From Eutrigla gurnardus (Eukaryota > Chordata > Actinopteri > Perciformes > Triglidae), in the NCBI GenBank assembly GCA_963514095.1, contig OY741272.1:24569230-24633229 (forward strand): a stretch of 64,000 bases of DNA, written 5' to 3'. Below the pieces are notes generated by a model, which was given only the letters and a program-made list of their open reading frames with translations, did no database searches and was not told the DNA's origin. Made by a program: the position numbers and the translations under genes. This document shows positions 38,331-52,004 of this stretch, piece after piece (positions within the stretch are counted from its first letter, which is position 1; each line of letters opens with the position of its first letter).

Positions 38331-41300
38331 AAAAAAAAAATTGGTAATTTGATTGAGTAGTACTTTTACATTATTTGAGAATTATGATAGATTCGCCTCC
38401 AACTTTAAACACAGACACAAATATTATCATTATTATTATTATTTTTGCTTTATGCGCCTGAACTGTTTGACACATTGTCTCGCGGACAGGAAGAATGATC
38501 CACCTCGGTGATTCAGCAGTTTTTTAGTTGGTAAATGGCTCCATTAAGGATCTTAATTGGATGCCTGTAACATTGATCACATTTCCATCCCACTGACCTT
38601 CACTGTGTTCTCCTCCATCCAAGTGACGACGCGTTTTCTGATTACTGTGAAGGAGTGGATGCATTAGCAACATATTTCACGGAATCTAAGAAAAACTAAA
38701 TGATTGAAAGGCATCAAGACAGCAACAGGTACTTGGTTTTAATGTCCTTGTTTAGATTTCCTGTATTTACATAATATATTGGGTCTACTTTTCTTGTATT
38801 TGGAGGTAAATCTGCTTCTACAGGTTGTTAAGCAGTCCACCTGTTTTCAGTGTAAGTATATAATGTTTAAAGCTGCATAGTTCACAATTTTCTCAATTAA
38901 TCAAGCAATTGTTTGGTCCATTTAACATTAGAAAATCATTAATAATCATAAAATAATAAATCATCATCATCAACACATTAGAAAAAGGTGCCAAGATGAT
39001 TGGTTGAAGTGAAGGCAGCAAATCCTCACATTTGATCATTTTTTTACTTGGAAAAATGACCAAAAACGATGAGTCAGTTATTAAAGGAGGAGCAGGTTAG
39101 CCTGATCTTCTCTCAATTCACTAATTCATTTCATATTTGTTGTCCAAGTCATTTTTGGGTGTTTTTTTCCCCCTTCCACACTAAATATAAGTGAACTCAG
39201 ACTGACTTCAGAGGGAAAAAGCAGCGTGAGAATCTGCAGAGCTGTGACATCACCTGAACATTTGCTTCCTCTCCTGTGATTTGCAAGTTCCTGTTATAGG
39301 CCCCCAAGTGTAAATGATGCAGGTCTACCAGACACTTTCCGGCTACAATATCATACGTTAAAAAAAAGCAGCAGCGAAGCAGCTGGCTGCCGTTTAATCC
39401 GTTCCTCTGACATTCAGAGCTAAGTGCAACTCTTCCTCTCCCCCTCTCGGGGCCCAAGCACCTGTCTGGACAACAATACCTGCTTGGATCCTTCATCACG
39501 CAACTCTTAAAATCCCCTTTAATCCCTGAAATGTAGATCTTGTGCGTTGCGGCCCATTACATAGTTAGTAGATTTCTTTGTAATGCAGCTCGGCTATGTT
39601 CCAACATATACCTTCACAGCTTAACCTACATAAGTCCATTGATCCGTGTCTCACCAATACAACTCCAGTATGTTAAGCATTGCCTAATCTGTCTCATGCT
39701 ACCTGGATTTTCATATTGGAGAAATAATCCTGATGAAGGGGAGGAAGAGGGGGGCAGAGTCACCTAAGGACCTGTTTAAAAGCTTCTTATCAGAGACCTG
39801 CACTCCCAACGTTTAACGGAAAAAGGGGAGTGATAGCCTTTCAACTCCCAAGCTGCAGCTTTAATTAAAGCGGCTTGTAGGGGAGATGAAGTGCAGTGGT
39901 GTTGTATGAGTTGCCCCGCTGAAAATCTAAATCGCATCAAACAACACGGCTCAGTCCGGAGTGATTTTAAATACGTGGTTTGAAACATGCGGATCTCCTG
40001 AACTCCAAACACACACAGAACGTACCAAACTTTTCAGCAGAAACACTTAAATGTGGAAATTAAAAAATTTGCAAAGTGTTTTGCATCTTTTTAAATTTAA
40101 ATACAATCATTGTAATAATCATCCAGTACCTGTAATATTACATATTAACAACACTAAACAAATACTTTTATACAAGTTCTCAGTACTCTTACAGTAGTTA
40201 TCAGTACTCTTACTGCAGTTATCAGTACTCTTACAGTAGTTACCAGTACTCTTACCGCAGTTATCAGTACTCTTACTGCAGTTATCAGTACTCTTACAGT
40301 AGTTATCAGTACTCTTACTGTAGTTACCAGTACTCTTACCGCAGTTATCAGTACTCTTACAGTAGTTATCAGTACTCTTACTGCAGTTATCAGTACACTT
40401 ACTGCAGTTATCAGTACTCTTACTGCAGTTATCAGTACTCTTACAGTAGTTATCAGTACTCTTACTGCAGTTATCAGTACTCTTACTGCAGTTATCAGTA
40501 CACTTACTGCAGTTATCAGTACTCTTACAGTAGTTATCAGTACTCTTACTGCAGTTATCAGTACTCTTACAGTAGTTATCAGTACACTTACTGCAGTTAT
40601 CAGTACTCTTACAGTAGTTATCAGTACTCTTACTGCAGTTATCAGTACTCTTACAGTAGTTATCAGTACACTTACTGCAGTTATCAGTACTCTTACAGTA
40701 GTTATCAGTACTCTTACTGCAGTTATCAGTTCTCTTACTGCAGTTATCAGTACTCTTACTGCAGTTATCAGTACTCTTACTGCAGTTATCAGTTCTCTTA
40801 CTGCAGTTATCAGTACACTTACTGCAGTTATCAGTACTCTTACAGTAGTTATCAGTACTCTTACTGCAGTTATCAGTACTCTTACTGCAGTTATCAGTAC
40901 TCTTACAGTAGTTATCAGTACTGTATTGTTAATATATTGTATTTCTGGTACTTTTTTGCAATCCTTTCAAATTAAATTGTACATGAAAATATAAATGATA
41001 AGTGTCTAAAATGCAGCACATTGTTAAAGATCAAACCAGTGTTTTGGTTCATGAACCCTTAGAACGTACCGTGTCTGATTCAGTGGAAGCAGCTCCACCA
41101 ACTTTTCCTCTCTAAACTTCTCATCTGGTTTTGACTGTTTTATGTGCAAAAAAAAAAAAAAGAAAGTAAAATCCAAAATGTAACAAAAAGGAAAGAAGAT
41201 GAGATTAAAGTCCAAAAATACAAATCAACATGGCAGAACAGTGTTTTCTGGATGCTGCAACACAAACAGTGATTCTTGAAGCACCGTTAAAAGCCGATGC

Positions 41301-42354
41301 TTTTGCTGAGTGTGCGAAACCTGAAGGCATTTGCACCTTTACACTCTGTCATATTATGACACAATTTATGCAACAAAAAAAACTGTAAACATTGGTCTTG
41401 ACGTTGCAACACCAAATCCCCTCACACATTCACACATGTGGAAACACTTTTAGTTAATGAGTTCACCTACAAATCTGAGCTTAATCACTATAAATAGGAT
41501 TATTTTAAAACGTTTGGTTTGGGAGAACGATGGAGGTCGATATAGGACAGAGAGGAAGACGGGCGAGAAGTAGAGGAGGATGAGGAGGAAGAGGAGGTGA
41601 CGAAGTGGTAAGTAGGAGGAGGAGGATGCAAATATGACAAAAATTCATTGCAAACTGCTGCATACAGAAAAAGAAAAAAACTTGTTTATCATTTAAATCA
41701 TTGTGTTTACTGTACTGATGCAAAAACATACTTTTCTACAAGAGTTTTGCAGAAATTGCAGTGTTACTGTGTCTATATCTTAGTGCCAAATCTTCATATA
41801 ACCCCTCATTATGGAAGAGTTACATTGTGTTCATACTTCATCATCCATGCACCAAATCATGAGGTTTAACATCCTACCTTCCGGAACTGCAGACTCGAGT
41901 CCCGCCGTCTTCTGGTCCTCGGCAGTTCCATTTTGTCTTTGGGTCCAAACTTGATTTGTTGTCAGATCGACTGGCTTGGAGATCCCCTCCCTCTCTCTGG
42001 AACAGGCATCCCGTGCTCAGTTTGCTGCGCAGATTTGATGAAATGTTATTGCTCGCTTATAAAGTTTGGCTGCAATATGGCGATGGGGATGGTGCTTTGC
42101 TTGGCTCTTCAAATATTAATGCACGACGGGAAATTCACGAGGAGCAACAGTAATTCATAAGAGACCATATTAGCTCAGTCAGTATCTGGTAATAGCTGTT
42201 AAAAGACCCAAAACAATTTGCACTAGGTATCAGGAGATTAAAATGTGGTTTTATTAATATTATTATTATAAACCGTTACCATTCAGTGAGAGAAAAAGAC
42301 ATTTTCTGTTGTCTTTCGAGGAAGGAAGAGGAAACGAGTTGTAGCGAAAAATCA
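38331..42354. other. Intergenic region between znf536 promoter and uri1 3' end
   Basis: AT-rich, dominated by the 735-bp minisatellite. A non-repetitive block at about 41875-42165 is open for 75 codons on the plus strand but matches no family I know. Confidence 0.7.
40181..40915 (+). repeat. Minisatellite: 35 tandem copies of a 21-bp unit
   Basis: The unit CAGTACTCTTACTGCAGTTA+T repeats 35 times with a constant 21-bp period and no insertions or deletions, then a partial unit. Two main variants differ in the middle (CTGCAG or ACAGTAG); rarer ones have CCGCAG, CTGTAG, CAGTACAC or CAGTTCTC. It lies between the znf536 promoter and the uri1 3' end. Confidence 0.97.
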
Positions 42355-42360
42355 TTTATT
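42355..42360 (-). terminator. Candidate poly(A) signal for uri1
   Basis: AATAAA on the minus strand, 550 bp past the uri1 stop. A second copy sits at 42250-42255. Which one is used cannot be decided from sequence. Confidence 0.35.
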
Positions 42361-42909
42361 TTCCTTTTAGTTTCCGTCGATACTCTTTTTTTGTCTTTAC
42401 ATAAAGCTCATCACAAAGGAATACATACATTCATTATGCAGGTCAAGCGAAGGGAAAATAAGAGCTGAGGGGGCACCTGATTCTGTTTAATGATCAATAC
42501 GTGGGGAAAAAAGAAATAAAGTAAGGCAGCTGATCCTAAGTGGAGCCCAGAGTCTTACCCAAAACAGCAACAGCTTTGATCAACAGAGAACGCAGAAGAC
42601 ATAAAAACATATGAAGGACAGCAATCAGTTTAATAAAGTCCCACATAAAGGGATGGGCACATCGAGTGTCATGTCTACGGTAGGAGTGGATATGCAGAAG
42701 CAAGTGGAGCTTGTTAAAAAGCAGTGTTACACACAAGGCTTCTACTGGCTACGAGGCTAGAGTACTTTTCAATAACGTGGATGAAACCCTGTACGGAGAG
42801 AAGGAAGAGACGGATGGCAGAAAGGAGAGGATTGTTTGTGCATTTCACCTCACGTAGAAAAGAAACAAAAAGGTTTTAAAAAAAAAAATGGTGAAATATA
42901 GAGATTTTG

Positions 42910-45900
42910 TCACTTCTGCTGCAACCTGGCAGCTTTAAACTTCGACACCCTCTTCGGTGCTTCCTGGGGCGGCGCCACGTCGGGCGCCTCCTCCTGCTTC
43001 CTCTCCAGTATGGTGGGCAGAGCTGGTGGAGCGATGGTCAGATGGGGGACAGCTGAAGGTATGGGGTCCTTCTCTACTACCGTACCTGAGAAGGCCTGGA
43101 GAGAAAGAGAGCAGAGGAGGAAACCAGCGTTATGACATCACTGATGGTTGAAGGTTCGCGGTCACGAAGGAGTTCACACTGTTCTCCTGCTGGAGCTTCT
43201 CCTTCATGTGGCCTCTAGTGGCTCACATTTAATGATTCTTCGACCACATGCAGCTTCCATTTTAACTAAAAGAGGCTTCTGTTGGAGTTTTGATATGTTC
43301 TCATTAAGGGATCTGAGGCTCAAAGGTGCAATTTTCATAAACCCTTCCGTAATATACGCATATTACACGTTCCTTCACACTGTAACAGAGATGAGAGACG
43401 ATACAAAGAAAAGTCAGGACGACCGTGTGTTATGTACCTCGAAGCGGCTGGCGGGGTGCAGCGGGACCGCCGTGGGACTGTCCTCCTCCGTGATGCCGTC
43501 GCTGGTGTCGCTGTGCGTTGCGTCCTCGTGGCTGAAGCTGCGTCCGACCATGCGGCGCTCCTCGAAGTCCGCCGCGCTGCTCTCGCTGGTGTCGCTGCAC
43601 ACGCTGTTCTCCCGGCTGCGGGACTTAAGGATGGACTTCCTGGGGATGGGTTCCCCGTTCTTCACATCCACAAACAACCTGACGACGACGGCAGAACGGA
43701 CTCACCAATCAGAGGAGAGGAACCTCATCCAACAGTTTGGGATGCGTTTAAATTTACCGTCGTTTTTTTTTACCTGTAAATGTCTGCTGGTGTTGTGATT
43801 TTGTGAAGTTCCAGATGGGAGTGTCCGTTTTTCTTTTTCCTTTTCGAGTGTTCCTTCTGCTCTTTCCTTTCACTGAACTTCAACATGGTGTTTTTCCCCG
43901 TGTTTATCCTCACCTGAGGCAAAAGACAAGAGAGACAAAGTCTGAATTTAACTGCAGGATTTAAACTATAATCCAATAAGTCAAAAAGGTTATTTATCAC
44001 CCTGACCTTTTTGGGTTCGATTGTGTGAGAGAAGAAGATGGTCGGCAAAGAGTTGCCTTCCTCCTCATCGTCGTCGTCTTCCTCCCCTTTCCTGTCTGAG
44101 CTCGGTGCCGCTTTACTGTGAGGCACGGAGGACCAGCTCGGCTTCAGATTCAGGCCGTTCACCGCCGGGGCAGCGTCTCCCTCCTTCTCCTCTTCTGAGG
44201 AAAAGGATGACGTGTCCTCACCGTTCATGTCTGTATTATAAGAGAATCTGGAGGGAAAAAGCATTTCCATTAGACATTTAAATTTAGGTTAGAAAATGTT
44301 CAATTATTAAGGCTGCAGGGTAAAACACCCCGAGCGTGCTCCTCTACCTGTCCTGCTCGTCTTGTAGCTCCTCCAGTTTCTCGAGTTCGTCCAGTCGAGC
44401 CCACAGCTCCTCCTCAGTCGTGGTGCCTTTTCTGCTCCCCCCTTCGCTCTCCTCTTCCTCCTCTCTTAGATCCAACATGGCATCTGACTTGGGCTTAGAG
44501 TGTGGTTTGAGAGCTAGTCTCTGCTTTCCTGTTAAAGCAGGCGAGACGGTGAGCCAAAGTGAATTAAGCTGTCTTCGCTGATGTACGAGTAAAACGAAAG
44601 GTTGAGGAAGATACCTTTGGTGACGGCAACCTCGTTGTTTCCAGTGGCTTCTCTAATGTCAACATAGTCCTCTTTACTCTGAAGAAGAAGAAGCAAAGTC
44701 AATACATTCATCCCTCATTTATACGTCTTATGCAATATCTCATCTGTGAGGCGACTTGTAGTGATGCGACATACGAGGGCTTCCACATCCTTCACCAGCC
44801 CGACTCTGGCCTCAAAGTTTTTCACCGTCTTTGACAGATCGTTGAGTTCACTCTTCACATCTGCACAAAAACAGGTGCATTATCGTCAAAACGTGCATTC
44901 AGAGTCGAAACAGACAAAAAAGCAAACATGCAAAACCCCTGGCTGCGGGCTAATAAGAGATTTAAATTAAACACTCTAATAGAACGATGGCAACCGGCGG
45001 CTAAAGAGTTAAAATCCAAAACAAGTTGAGGGGAAAAAACACTGAAAAATGATGACACAAACAGTTATATCATAATATCTTCTGCCCTGAATACTACTCC
45101 GGATCATTAAATCTCGACAACAATTAAGCCCTTTTCCTAATAGCGGCAGAGGGCCCTTGTTTCCATGGCAATTGGGAGCCCCTCCAGTCGGTGCATCAAC
45201 TGGAAGTGAGGAAAGGTCAAAGAAAGAAGGCCTGACAACTCAGCCGCTGTCTGACACATTTCAGCCAGCTATGTTTGTATTACAGCACTTAGCTCTGTAA
45301 TAGTGGGGTGGGCCGGGTCAGGAGATAGGACGGGGGAGGGAGGGAGGGGGGGGAGACGGCTGCGGATGGGCTGTGGCAGCATGTTTCTGCTTCACTAAAC
45401 ACTCTAATAATGTTCACATCAAAGATCGTTACTCGGGCCCATTTGACTTGATATGAGATTTTCAGACCTAGAATGAGCAGCGGGGGGGGGGGAAAGACGG
45501 GCCAAACACGGCTACGCATAACCCATGTTAGAATAAACATTTCCTCTTTCCTTGCACTTGATCAAGCACTAATGTTGCATTCACAGGCCTTGATTAGACC
45601 ACAGGAGAGGAAAATGTATGAATTTCTAGTAACAAGCTTTACAACTGACAATGTGACGTGTGAGTGGAGGAGCAGCACAGCGAATGAGTGCTGCAAATGT
45701 GCCTCGCAGCTCGCCGCCCTTTAACCAAATGTGAGAGTAAGTATCCCGTGCACATCGAGATTTCCAGAGATCCAAGACAGATATTACAAGCATCCGTACA
45801 GTTCACTAAACATACCTTTGAAAGCAAAATTCTAGTATCTCTAAAGTTTCTCCCAACGTCTTATGGTAAATTAAAGCTCAAAGTTAAGTCTCACTTGCTT

Positions 45901-48900
45901 GAAACACACAAGCTTGATGCAGCGACACCCTCTGCTGGATGAATAGGAGTAGTGTTGAGGGGTTACATTACAATTAAACAATGCTGTATCCTTGAGAGAG
46001 GACAGGAAGCAGTTTTTCCCAAAAGCAGACTCACATTTCATCCTGTGATCCACAACTTTCTGAGCCTGCTTGGCGGAGCACTTGGCAAACCAGTTGTCAC
46101 CGAGCAAGACTGTGACTTCGTTTGTGTGCACCAGCCTCCCGGGCATGAAGGCCAAAGGGCCAAAGGGCACCTGTTTAAAGCCAAGGGGATGGAAAAAGAG
46201 CAAAAAGCAGTTCCAGTTAATAAAGCAGGCAACAGAATGTGGACATGAAAGTAGGAGAGGAGAGGAAAAATAGAACTCTCAGTCCCTGCAAAGAATATCA
46301 ACCCAGCTAATAATAAACTTGCCATTTGCAACAAGCATTTGTCTTAAAATGAATGCACAAAGCACAAAGTTGTGTGTATTTTTGCTCTGCACATTTTTTA
46401 AACAAGGTCAGCACTCACCATGATGTCATAGGACAGCTGATCTGGGAGAGTTTTAAGTCGGTCGTTCAGGGCGTCATAGTCACCTGACACCTTCTTCCTG
46501 TAAAAGCATGGATTCACAGAGATGTCAACTTTTTACTTGTTTGAAAGCACAGACCTCCCCTTTGAAGCCATCTTCCAAATTGTTTTCTTTGGTTTATTTC
46601 TGGATGTTAAACAGAACAATGGAAAGCAAACAACAGCTACTGAGTAATGAGGAAGTGCCTGTTTCCCCCTTGAAGGAAGAAGACTTCAACAAAAGAGGCT
46701 TCAAGGTGTCCCTGGTATTCAGTTCTATCTATTTGCTACTGGGCAATGAAAAATAAAGAATTGCAAAAAGCTGCTGACTATATACTATGATGCGTTCTTG
46801 CATGCAGAAGAACACAGAAACAGTTACTCTCAAAGTTTACATTTATATGTTGGGATCGCCTACTTTCTCAGTCACAACACCAGTTTGTAAATTTAACACA
46901 TGTAGGAAGTTATGCAACATCCTCCTCATGATAAACAAAGTGTGTAATAGCCAGATGAAGGGTGTTTTACCCTTTATTGACTTTATTTTTGGAGATTTTC
47001 CTCACTGTTTGCTCTATTGCAATCTGCTGTGTTCCCTGTAAACACAAACCTCAACCTGAAATATATCATGTATTTGAGTAGTTTTAATTAGGAAAAAGGA
47101 AGGGAAAAAAATAAAACTTTCTTTGGGGTCACTATTACCACGACATCACCTAATTAGCAGGAGAACATGCAAAACAATTTTTGATAGTGTTGACTTTTTG
47201 TTGCATATTTACTTATTTTATTCCATAAATACACAGAAAGTGTCTCTAATATCTGCACACCGCTGTTCAAGTCCAGGGTGTTCAGGACAAAGGGGAGAAC
47301 GCCCGCCTTTGTCCCGTCTTAACGGGTGAAACGAAACAGCAGAGTGAGAGAGACGTCAGAAACAGCCGCCACGCCCCACAGTCCCAATAAGAGCTCTAAT
47401 CAGCCAGAGTGAAATCACCTGTGTGGGTGGACTGTGGTTGGAAAGGACCTTTCAAGAAAGCCGGGCTGTTTGCTGGTGATCACAATGATACTTGTGACTT
47501 TTTTTTCTTTTTTTTAATTAAAGCGTTTTATTGTCAGGCAACAAACCTTTCATTCGTTTCAGCCCAACTGCTGCTATAATACTGCTACCTATCTGTAATC
47601 AATACTACTACGAATACACATGCTGGTTGCAATCAATACAAATCAGTTTACTGTGATGAAGTTACACTACAGTAAAGCCCCTCCACAGTGACGGTCCACT
47701 CACACAGGTGTTGCCACTTACTCCACCTGATCAGAGACTCTTCTCAGGGCCGTGTGGGTCTGGGTCCACATACACGGTGCTTTGTTGACGTCTCATTCAC
47801 TCTCTTGTTGGCTTTCTAATCAGTTTGGGTACAAAAACTACCTGTGATTATCATTAGAATGGCATTATTTCAGGGAAGACGTTTTGACATGTCACACTAG
47901 CAAAAGCAAAGGTGAAAATAATGGAATTAATAATGGTTGAATTCTATTTAGTTGCTTTAGTTTCCGGATCCTGGTTTTGTGCAGGCTGGCTGCCCGTCAT
48001 GGCTCACCATGATGCTTAAATAAAACAGAGCCACTGTTAATTCTAAGCAACACCTGCGGTTTTCTCTGCCGTATCTTAAGCCTGAGCATCGGTCTGGTGG
48101 AGTGGATTACGATGGAATACAACTTAATAATTGCCCACAAAAGGTGGAAAGCCTTTGGACAAACTGCCACGATAAGTGAAAGCCACTGTGTGGGTGAACA
48201 GGAAAAACGAGCTGCTTCTTGCTGCTGCTGTGTGTGTTGGGAATGAGGAATAAAAAAGGGGGCTATTTGCGTCACACTTGAAACAAAAGCCTCCGAGTGG
48301 TCACAGAGTGTCTAATTTGCCCCTTTTGACCAGAGCTGGCGCTCTAAATAGGAAGCAATACTATTGAACACAATCACTTATTGATTGAGGGAGACAAACT
48401 CATGGCTATTATCAGACAACAAATCATGCAGGTGTAACATAGAGATATACTAACTGTCTCAACTAAACACAAATTTCACTGAAAATAATTAAAGTGAGCT
48501 GAAGTGGCATTTCAAGAGCATCCAGCTTCCGTAGCTCTGCGTATTTCCGAGTGAAACAGGATGTGCAGGCGGGACTTAACGTTGGATTTGATCGGCTAAA
48601 AGATCGGTTTCTTTAGCGCTGTGCTGCACTGAAGTTGCAGACTGATGGATGGATGTCATGATGTTATTGGTTGAACTTTCTAAGTACTAGTTGATGCATG
48701 TGGTCATATTTTGTTTTGCAGTGGGGAAAGATGTTGGATTTTCATATAAAAAGTAATTTTGGGGTATTTTTTTCCAGCGCATATTGTTAAATAGGTGCAG
48801 AATATGACCGGGATGTGATCTAAAAGGGTTAAAGATCGATTTCCGATCGACCTTAATTGCAAATGACAGCTCAATTTCTAGGTGAATTATCCACTAATTT

Positions 48901-50095
48901 TCAAATTGATGGTATTCATTGAATTGGATCAATCAGAGACAATCGAGTGCAAAACCATACAAATCTTGGCTGTGACCCTTTTTTAAATAATGAGTGCAGA
49001 AGAGGACTCATTTTTATATGTCAGGGGGAAAGTGATCTGATTAGAAACTGTATCGACAGGCTGCGTTTTGCTTCTTTTTTGTGACATTAAAAGTGTTATT
49101 ATAAAGCAAGCAAAAAAATAAACAACACCATCATTATGCATGGGACTTTCTTGATGCTTACCAGTGCTGAATCCGACTTTCACAGTCTTTCACCACCTGT
49201 TTTTTTTTTTTTTTTAAAGATACAGATAATGTCAACACGAATCACATTGAACATCTTTGCAACTTTACACTTTGTCAAAATGGCAACTGCTGTTATTGCC
49301 ACAAGAAAACAGACCTAATTCAGAAAGTGTCAGTATTTTCAGGTGGAAATGCAAAAACACAACTTCTGAACGTATTAAAACACAGGATGCAGACAAGAAT
49401 ACCCCAAAACACAAACACTAAATCACTGTGGTGATCTCTATCTATCTATCTATCTATCTAGCTATCTATCTATCTATCTGTTGTTTACTCAACAAAGTGA
49501 AAATAATAAAAAAAAAAAAAAGGAAAACTTCTCAGAGGAAACTGTAAACCTGGGACTTCCTGGCTCTGGAGGGAGGAAGGGGCGCATGTCATATTTACTA
49601 AGTCAACCATTAGCTCGTTAGCTAACAGTTAGCTGCACAACAGTTTATAAAAACGTTTAAAAAAAGCGTCTGGAGGCCATAATAAACATAAGTAAAGCAC
49701 TCTCGCAGTCCGACTCCACAAGTGCAGGAAGAAACGAAACTAAAAGGGAACACACCTCCTTCTGGGAGACATTTGCGTAACCAGAAGTTGAACATGCGAG
49801 AGAAGAAGCTTCTGGAAAACGCTGCAATCAAAACAACAAACCCAACTTGCTAGCGTGACATAATGCATTTGGTCTGCAGACGTTGGTGTGTAACGTATAA
49901 ACAACAACACGGATTACATCCACTCGTGGTGGAGAGTCTTTGCGGGTCCACCGCGTGGCCAGCAGCAGCGGAGATTGCGTTTTTTCCCCCTGCGAAACGT
50001 TTTGTGTCAACTGGTTAGATTACCTTCTCGTGTTCCTCTCGGAGCCTGACAACTCCGCCGAGATGCTCTACATTCGTTTTACTCTTTTCAGCCAT
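42910..50095 (-). CDS. uri1: URI1, unconventional prefoldin RPB5 interactor (11 coding exons)
   Basis: Coding exons in transcript order are 50024-50095, 49162-49196, 46419-46497, 46035-46170, 44775-44860, 44615-44678, 44348-44528, 44007-44247, 43774-43913, 43438-43678 and 42910-43095. All junctions are GT-AG, phases agree, and the sum (1461 nt) gives 486 residues, near the human length of 535. Residues about 10-150 form the prefoldin-like region (RLREEHEKVVKDCESRIQHW, then LVHTNEVTVLLGDNWFAKCS). The RPB5-binding part contains EEELWARLDELEKLEEL. An acidic run, a SHTIEPKKVRINTGKNT block, RKSILKSRSRENS and the C-terminal KRVSKFKAARLQQK end are all family hallmarks. URI1 scaffolds the R2TP/prefoldin-like chaperone complex that helps assemble RNA polymerases, and binds RPB5 and PP1. 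It lies between znf536 and c19orf12 as in humans, without CCNE1. Confidence 0.95.
44861..50023 (-). other. uri1 introns 1 to 4
   Basis: Introns 44861-46034, 46171-46418, 46498-49161 and 49197-50023 hold the small uri1 exons and otherwise only simple repeats. No nested gene was recognised. Confidence 0.7.
49436..49479 (+). repeat. (TCTA)n microsatellite
   Basis: Tetranucleotide array with one TAGC interruption, inside a uri1 intron. Confidence 0.95.
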
Positions 50096-50460
50096 TGTCA
50101 AAACCACGTGCACAAACAGGAATATGTTTTTTTTTTGTTGCGACCCCAAAACAAACACAAAAAAAAGCTCAGGGGTTGCTGTGAGTCCTAAAGAAGTGTT
50201 TATGAATGCAGCCGCAGCTATTCCTGGGAGCCGTTCTGCTCGTATTCATCAATGGGGGAGTGGTAGTTATCCTCACTTCCGGACGTGGTACCATCTCACA
50301 CTCTCATTTCAAGATCTCTGCATGCTTTCCAAAAATAAAAAGGAATATCCACGGTTTTTAATATCCAAAGGTGAGCGGAGATGTTCTTCGTCACTCTCGC
50401 TGCGACATGCACCTCGACCCACTGTCGATACACCGAGTAACGCTGCGACTTCCGGTTATG
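50096..50460 (-). promoter_or_regulatory. Probable uri1 promoter with two ETS-type sites
   Basis: Upstream of the uri1 ATG are two ACTTCCGG motifs (50275-50282 and 50448-50455), which match the ETS-family core (CCGGAAGT on the minus strand), a common element of TATA-less housekeeping promoters. No TATA box is evident. Confidence 0.4.
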
Positions 50461-51980
50461 ATATTCAAAATAAGATGTCCCCACTGGCACGTCGCTTTTT
50501 AGTATGATTAAATAAAAACACATGGTGGTAAACCTGTAATTGAATTGATAAAAAAATATATATATCATGAAATGTTTAGTTAAGAAAAAGCATGGGGACT
50601 AAATTTACTAAAATAATCATCATGCGGAAGTTAATGTATTGGTGTACTATCAGGTTGTTGTATTGTTGCATTTCATCCTTATTATTATTATTTTTTTTTT
50701 TTACCATCTAAGTAACATTCCAATTGTATAAGCTGATCACTTTTCCGTGTGCAAATTGTTATCATGCAGCTCTGCATTTGTAAAATTAGTAGTTAGTTTT
50801 ACACATTAGTAGTGGAAAAAGTAAAACATTCTGTTCTGAAATTACGTGGAATAAAATAATAAACCAGCGTTTCGAATTTTCCACTCTTCCTTCTTCAGTC
50901 CCGTTTCATGCTTTTATTTTGAAGACAAAACGTATTTCCGTTCGCAGCCTGTATGAAGCTATCAAACTTGACGCAAGCACGCAGCTGCTCCCCTGTGTCT
51001 CCCCCGGTGTACTCTGGGTAAATGTGGATGCTTGCACAAATGTAAACAGTCGAAATACTGCAGCGAGCTAAACTCGTGCCTCGCTGACCGCTGACCCAAC
51101 ACACGTTACCATACCGGGAACACGGTGACAACAAGCACAACCACCGTTAGAGATGCATCTATAGCTGTTGGCTTCCTCTGGAGCTGCACACACGTCGTTA
51201 CAGATCCTATTTAAACACACACATCCTTATTGTACAGCTATCAATAGATATGAAAGAGGTCAGACAGGTCAGTGGTGACAAACAAGTTTGGTATAAGAAC
51301 ATTAATATAATCCAGCCATGGTTCCAGCCCCCTTCTTGTCAGAAGCTCATTGGCTGCTTTTGTTGCCTTCATGGCCTGTCGGAAATATGCCTTTTTTTAG
51401 CAATTGTGACAGCAAAAGCAGTCATTAAGAGCCCTTTAAAAATCAAATTATCTATAATTTACACGTTTGGGACGGGGAACCAGAGATCCTTTAACTCTAA
51501 TTTGAAAAGCCACTATTCGACAAATTAATAAGAATTTAAGGTGTGTGTGATTTTCCCCACAAATTACAAATAAATATATATATATATATATATATTTTTT
51601 AGCAAATTCTCATCAATTTGAGGAGTTGTTAGTGTATACGAGGCAAATTAATTAACACGTGTATACTTGATATTATTGACGGTTGAACGGCTAATTTACT
51701 CCTGAAAACAAACACCTTTTAAAGTATGGCAGCCAATTATGTTTTCGTTATCCTTATTCTCTACATTGTAGTGTTAAATATAACACTAACTCACCATGCA
51801 CCGTGCACCTAGTGTTTTTTTATTCTGACCAAATTGCAGGGAATCGGGAAATGATCGAGTGTCCTTGAACGCATCATTTTTTGTTGTTTCCCATCAGGCA
51901 TTGCAGCTACAGTCAGCCATGCAAAACTCAGAAATCAGGTGATATCATACTAAGATTTTACAAATAAGTCGTACAGCCAT
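50461..51980. other. uri1-c19orf12 intergenic space
   Basis: This is the place where CCNE1 lies in human. No cyclin-box coding sequence is visible; the DNA is AT-rich with a (TA)n tract. Confidence 0.7.
51570..51595 (+). repeat. (TA)n microsatellite
   Basis: About 12 TA units in the uri1-c19orf12 intergenic space. Confidence 0.9.
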
Positions 51981-51993
51981 CGATGAGGAGTTC

Positions 51994-52004
51994 ATGACAG
52001 CAAG
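51994..52004 (+). CDS. c19orf12: Possible first coding exon of c19orf12 (four residues)
   Basis: ATG ACA GCA AG is followed by a strong donor (GTATGT). Spliced to 52693 it reads M-T-A-S-M-C-H-R in frame, resembling the short N-terminal extension of mammalian forms. An earlier ATG at 51983 in another frame gives only a 4-codon ORF. Transcript evidence is lacking, so this is a proposal. Confidence 0.35.

Noticed and set aside
40136..40980. Open reading frame across the minisatellite (heptapeptide QYSYCSY repeats)
   Set aside because: There is no start codon, and any stop-free 21-bp unit keeps frames open when repeated. Treated as a repeat, not a gene.
41933..42160. 75-codon plus-strand frame in a non-repetitive block
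   Set aside because: No recognisable domain or splice sites; could be a conserved non-coding element, but coding is unsupported.
45916..45933. CTCF-like motif on the minus strand
   Set aside because: Two mismatches in the core, including a key C, so below the level used for the other sites.
50124..50507. 127-codon plus-strand frame upstream of uri1
   Set aside because: Overlaps the promoter with ETS sites, shows no family motif, and has no splice-supported continuation.
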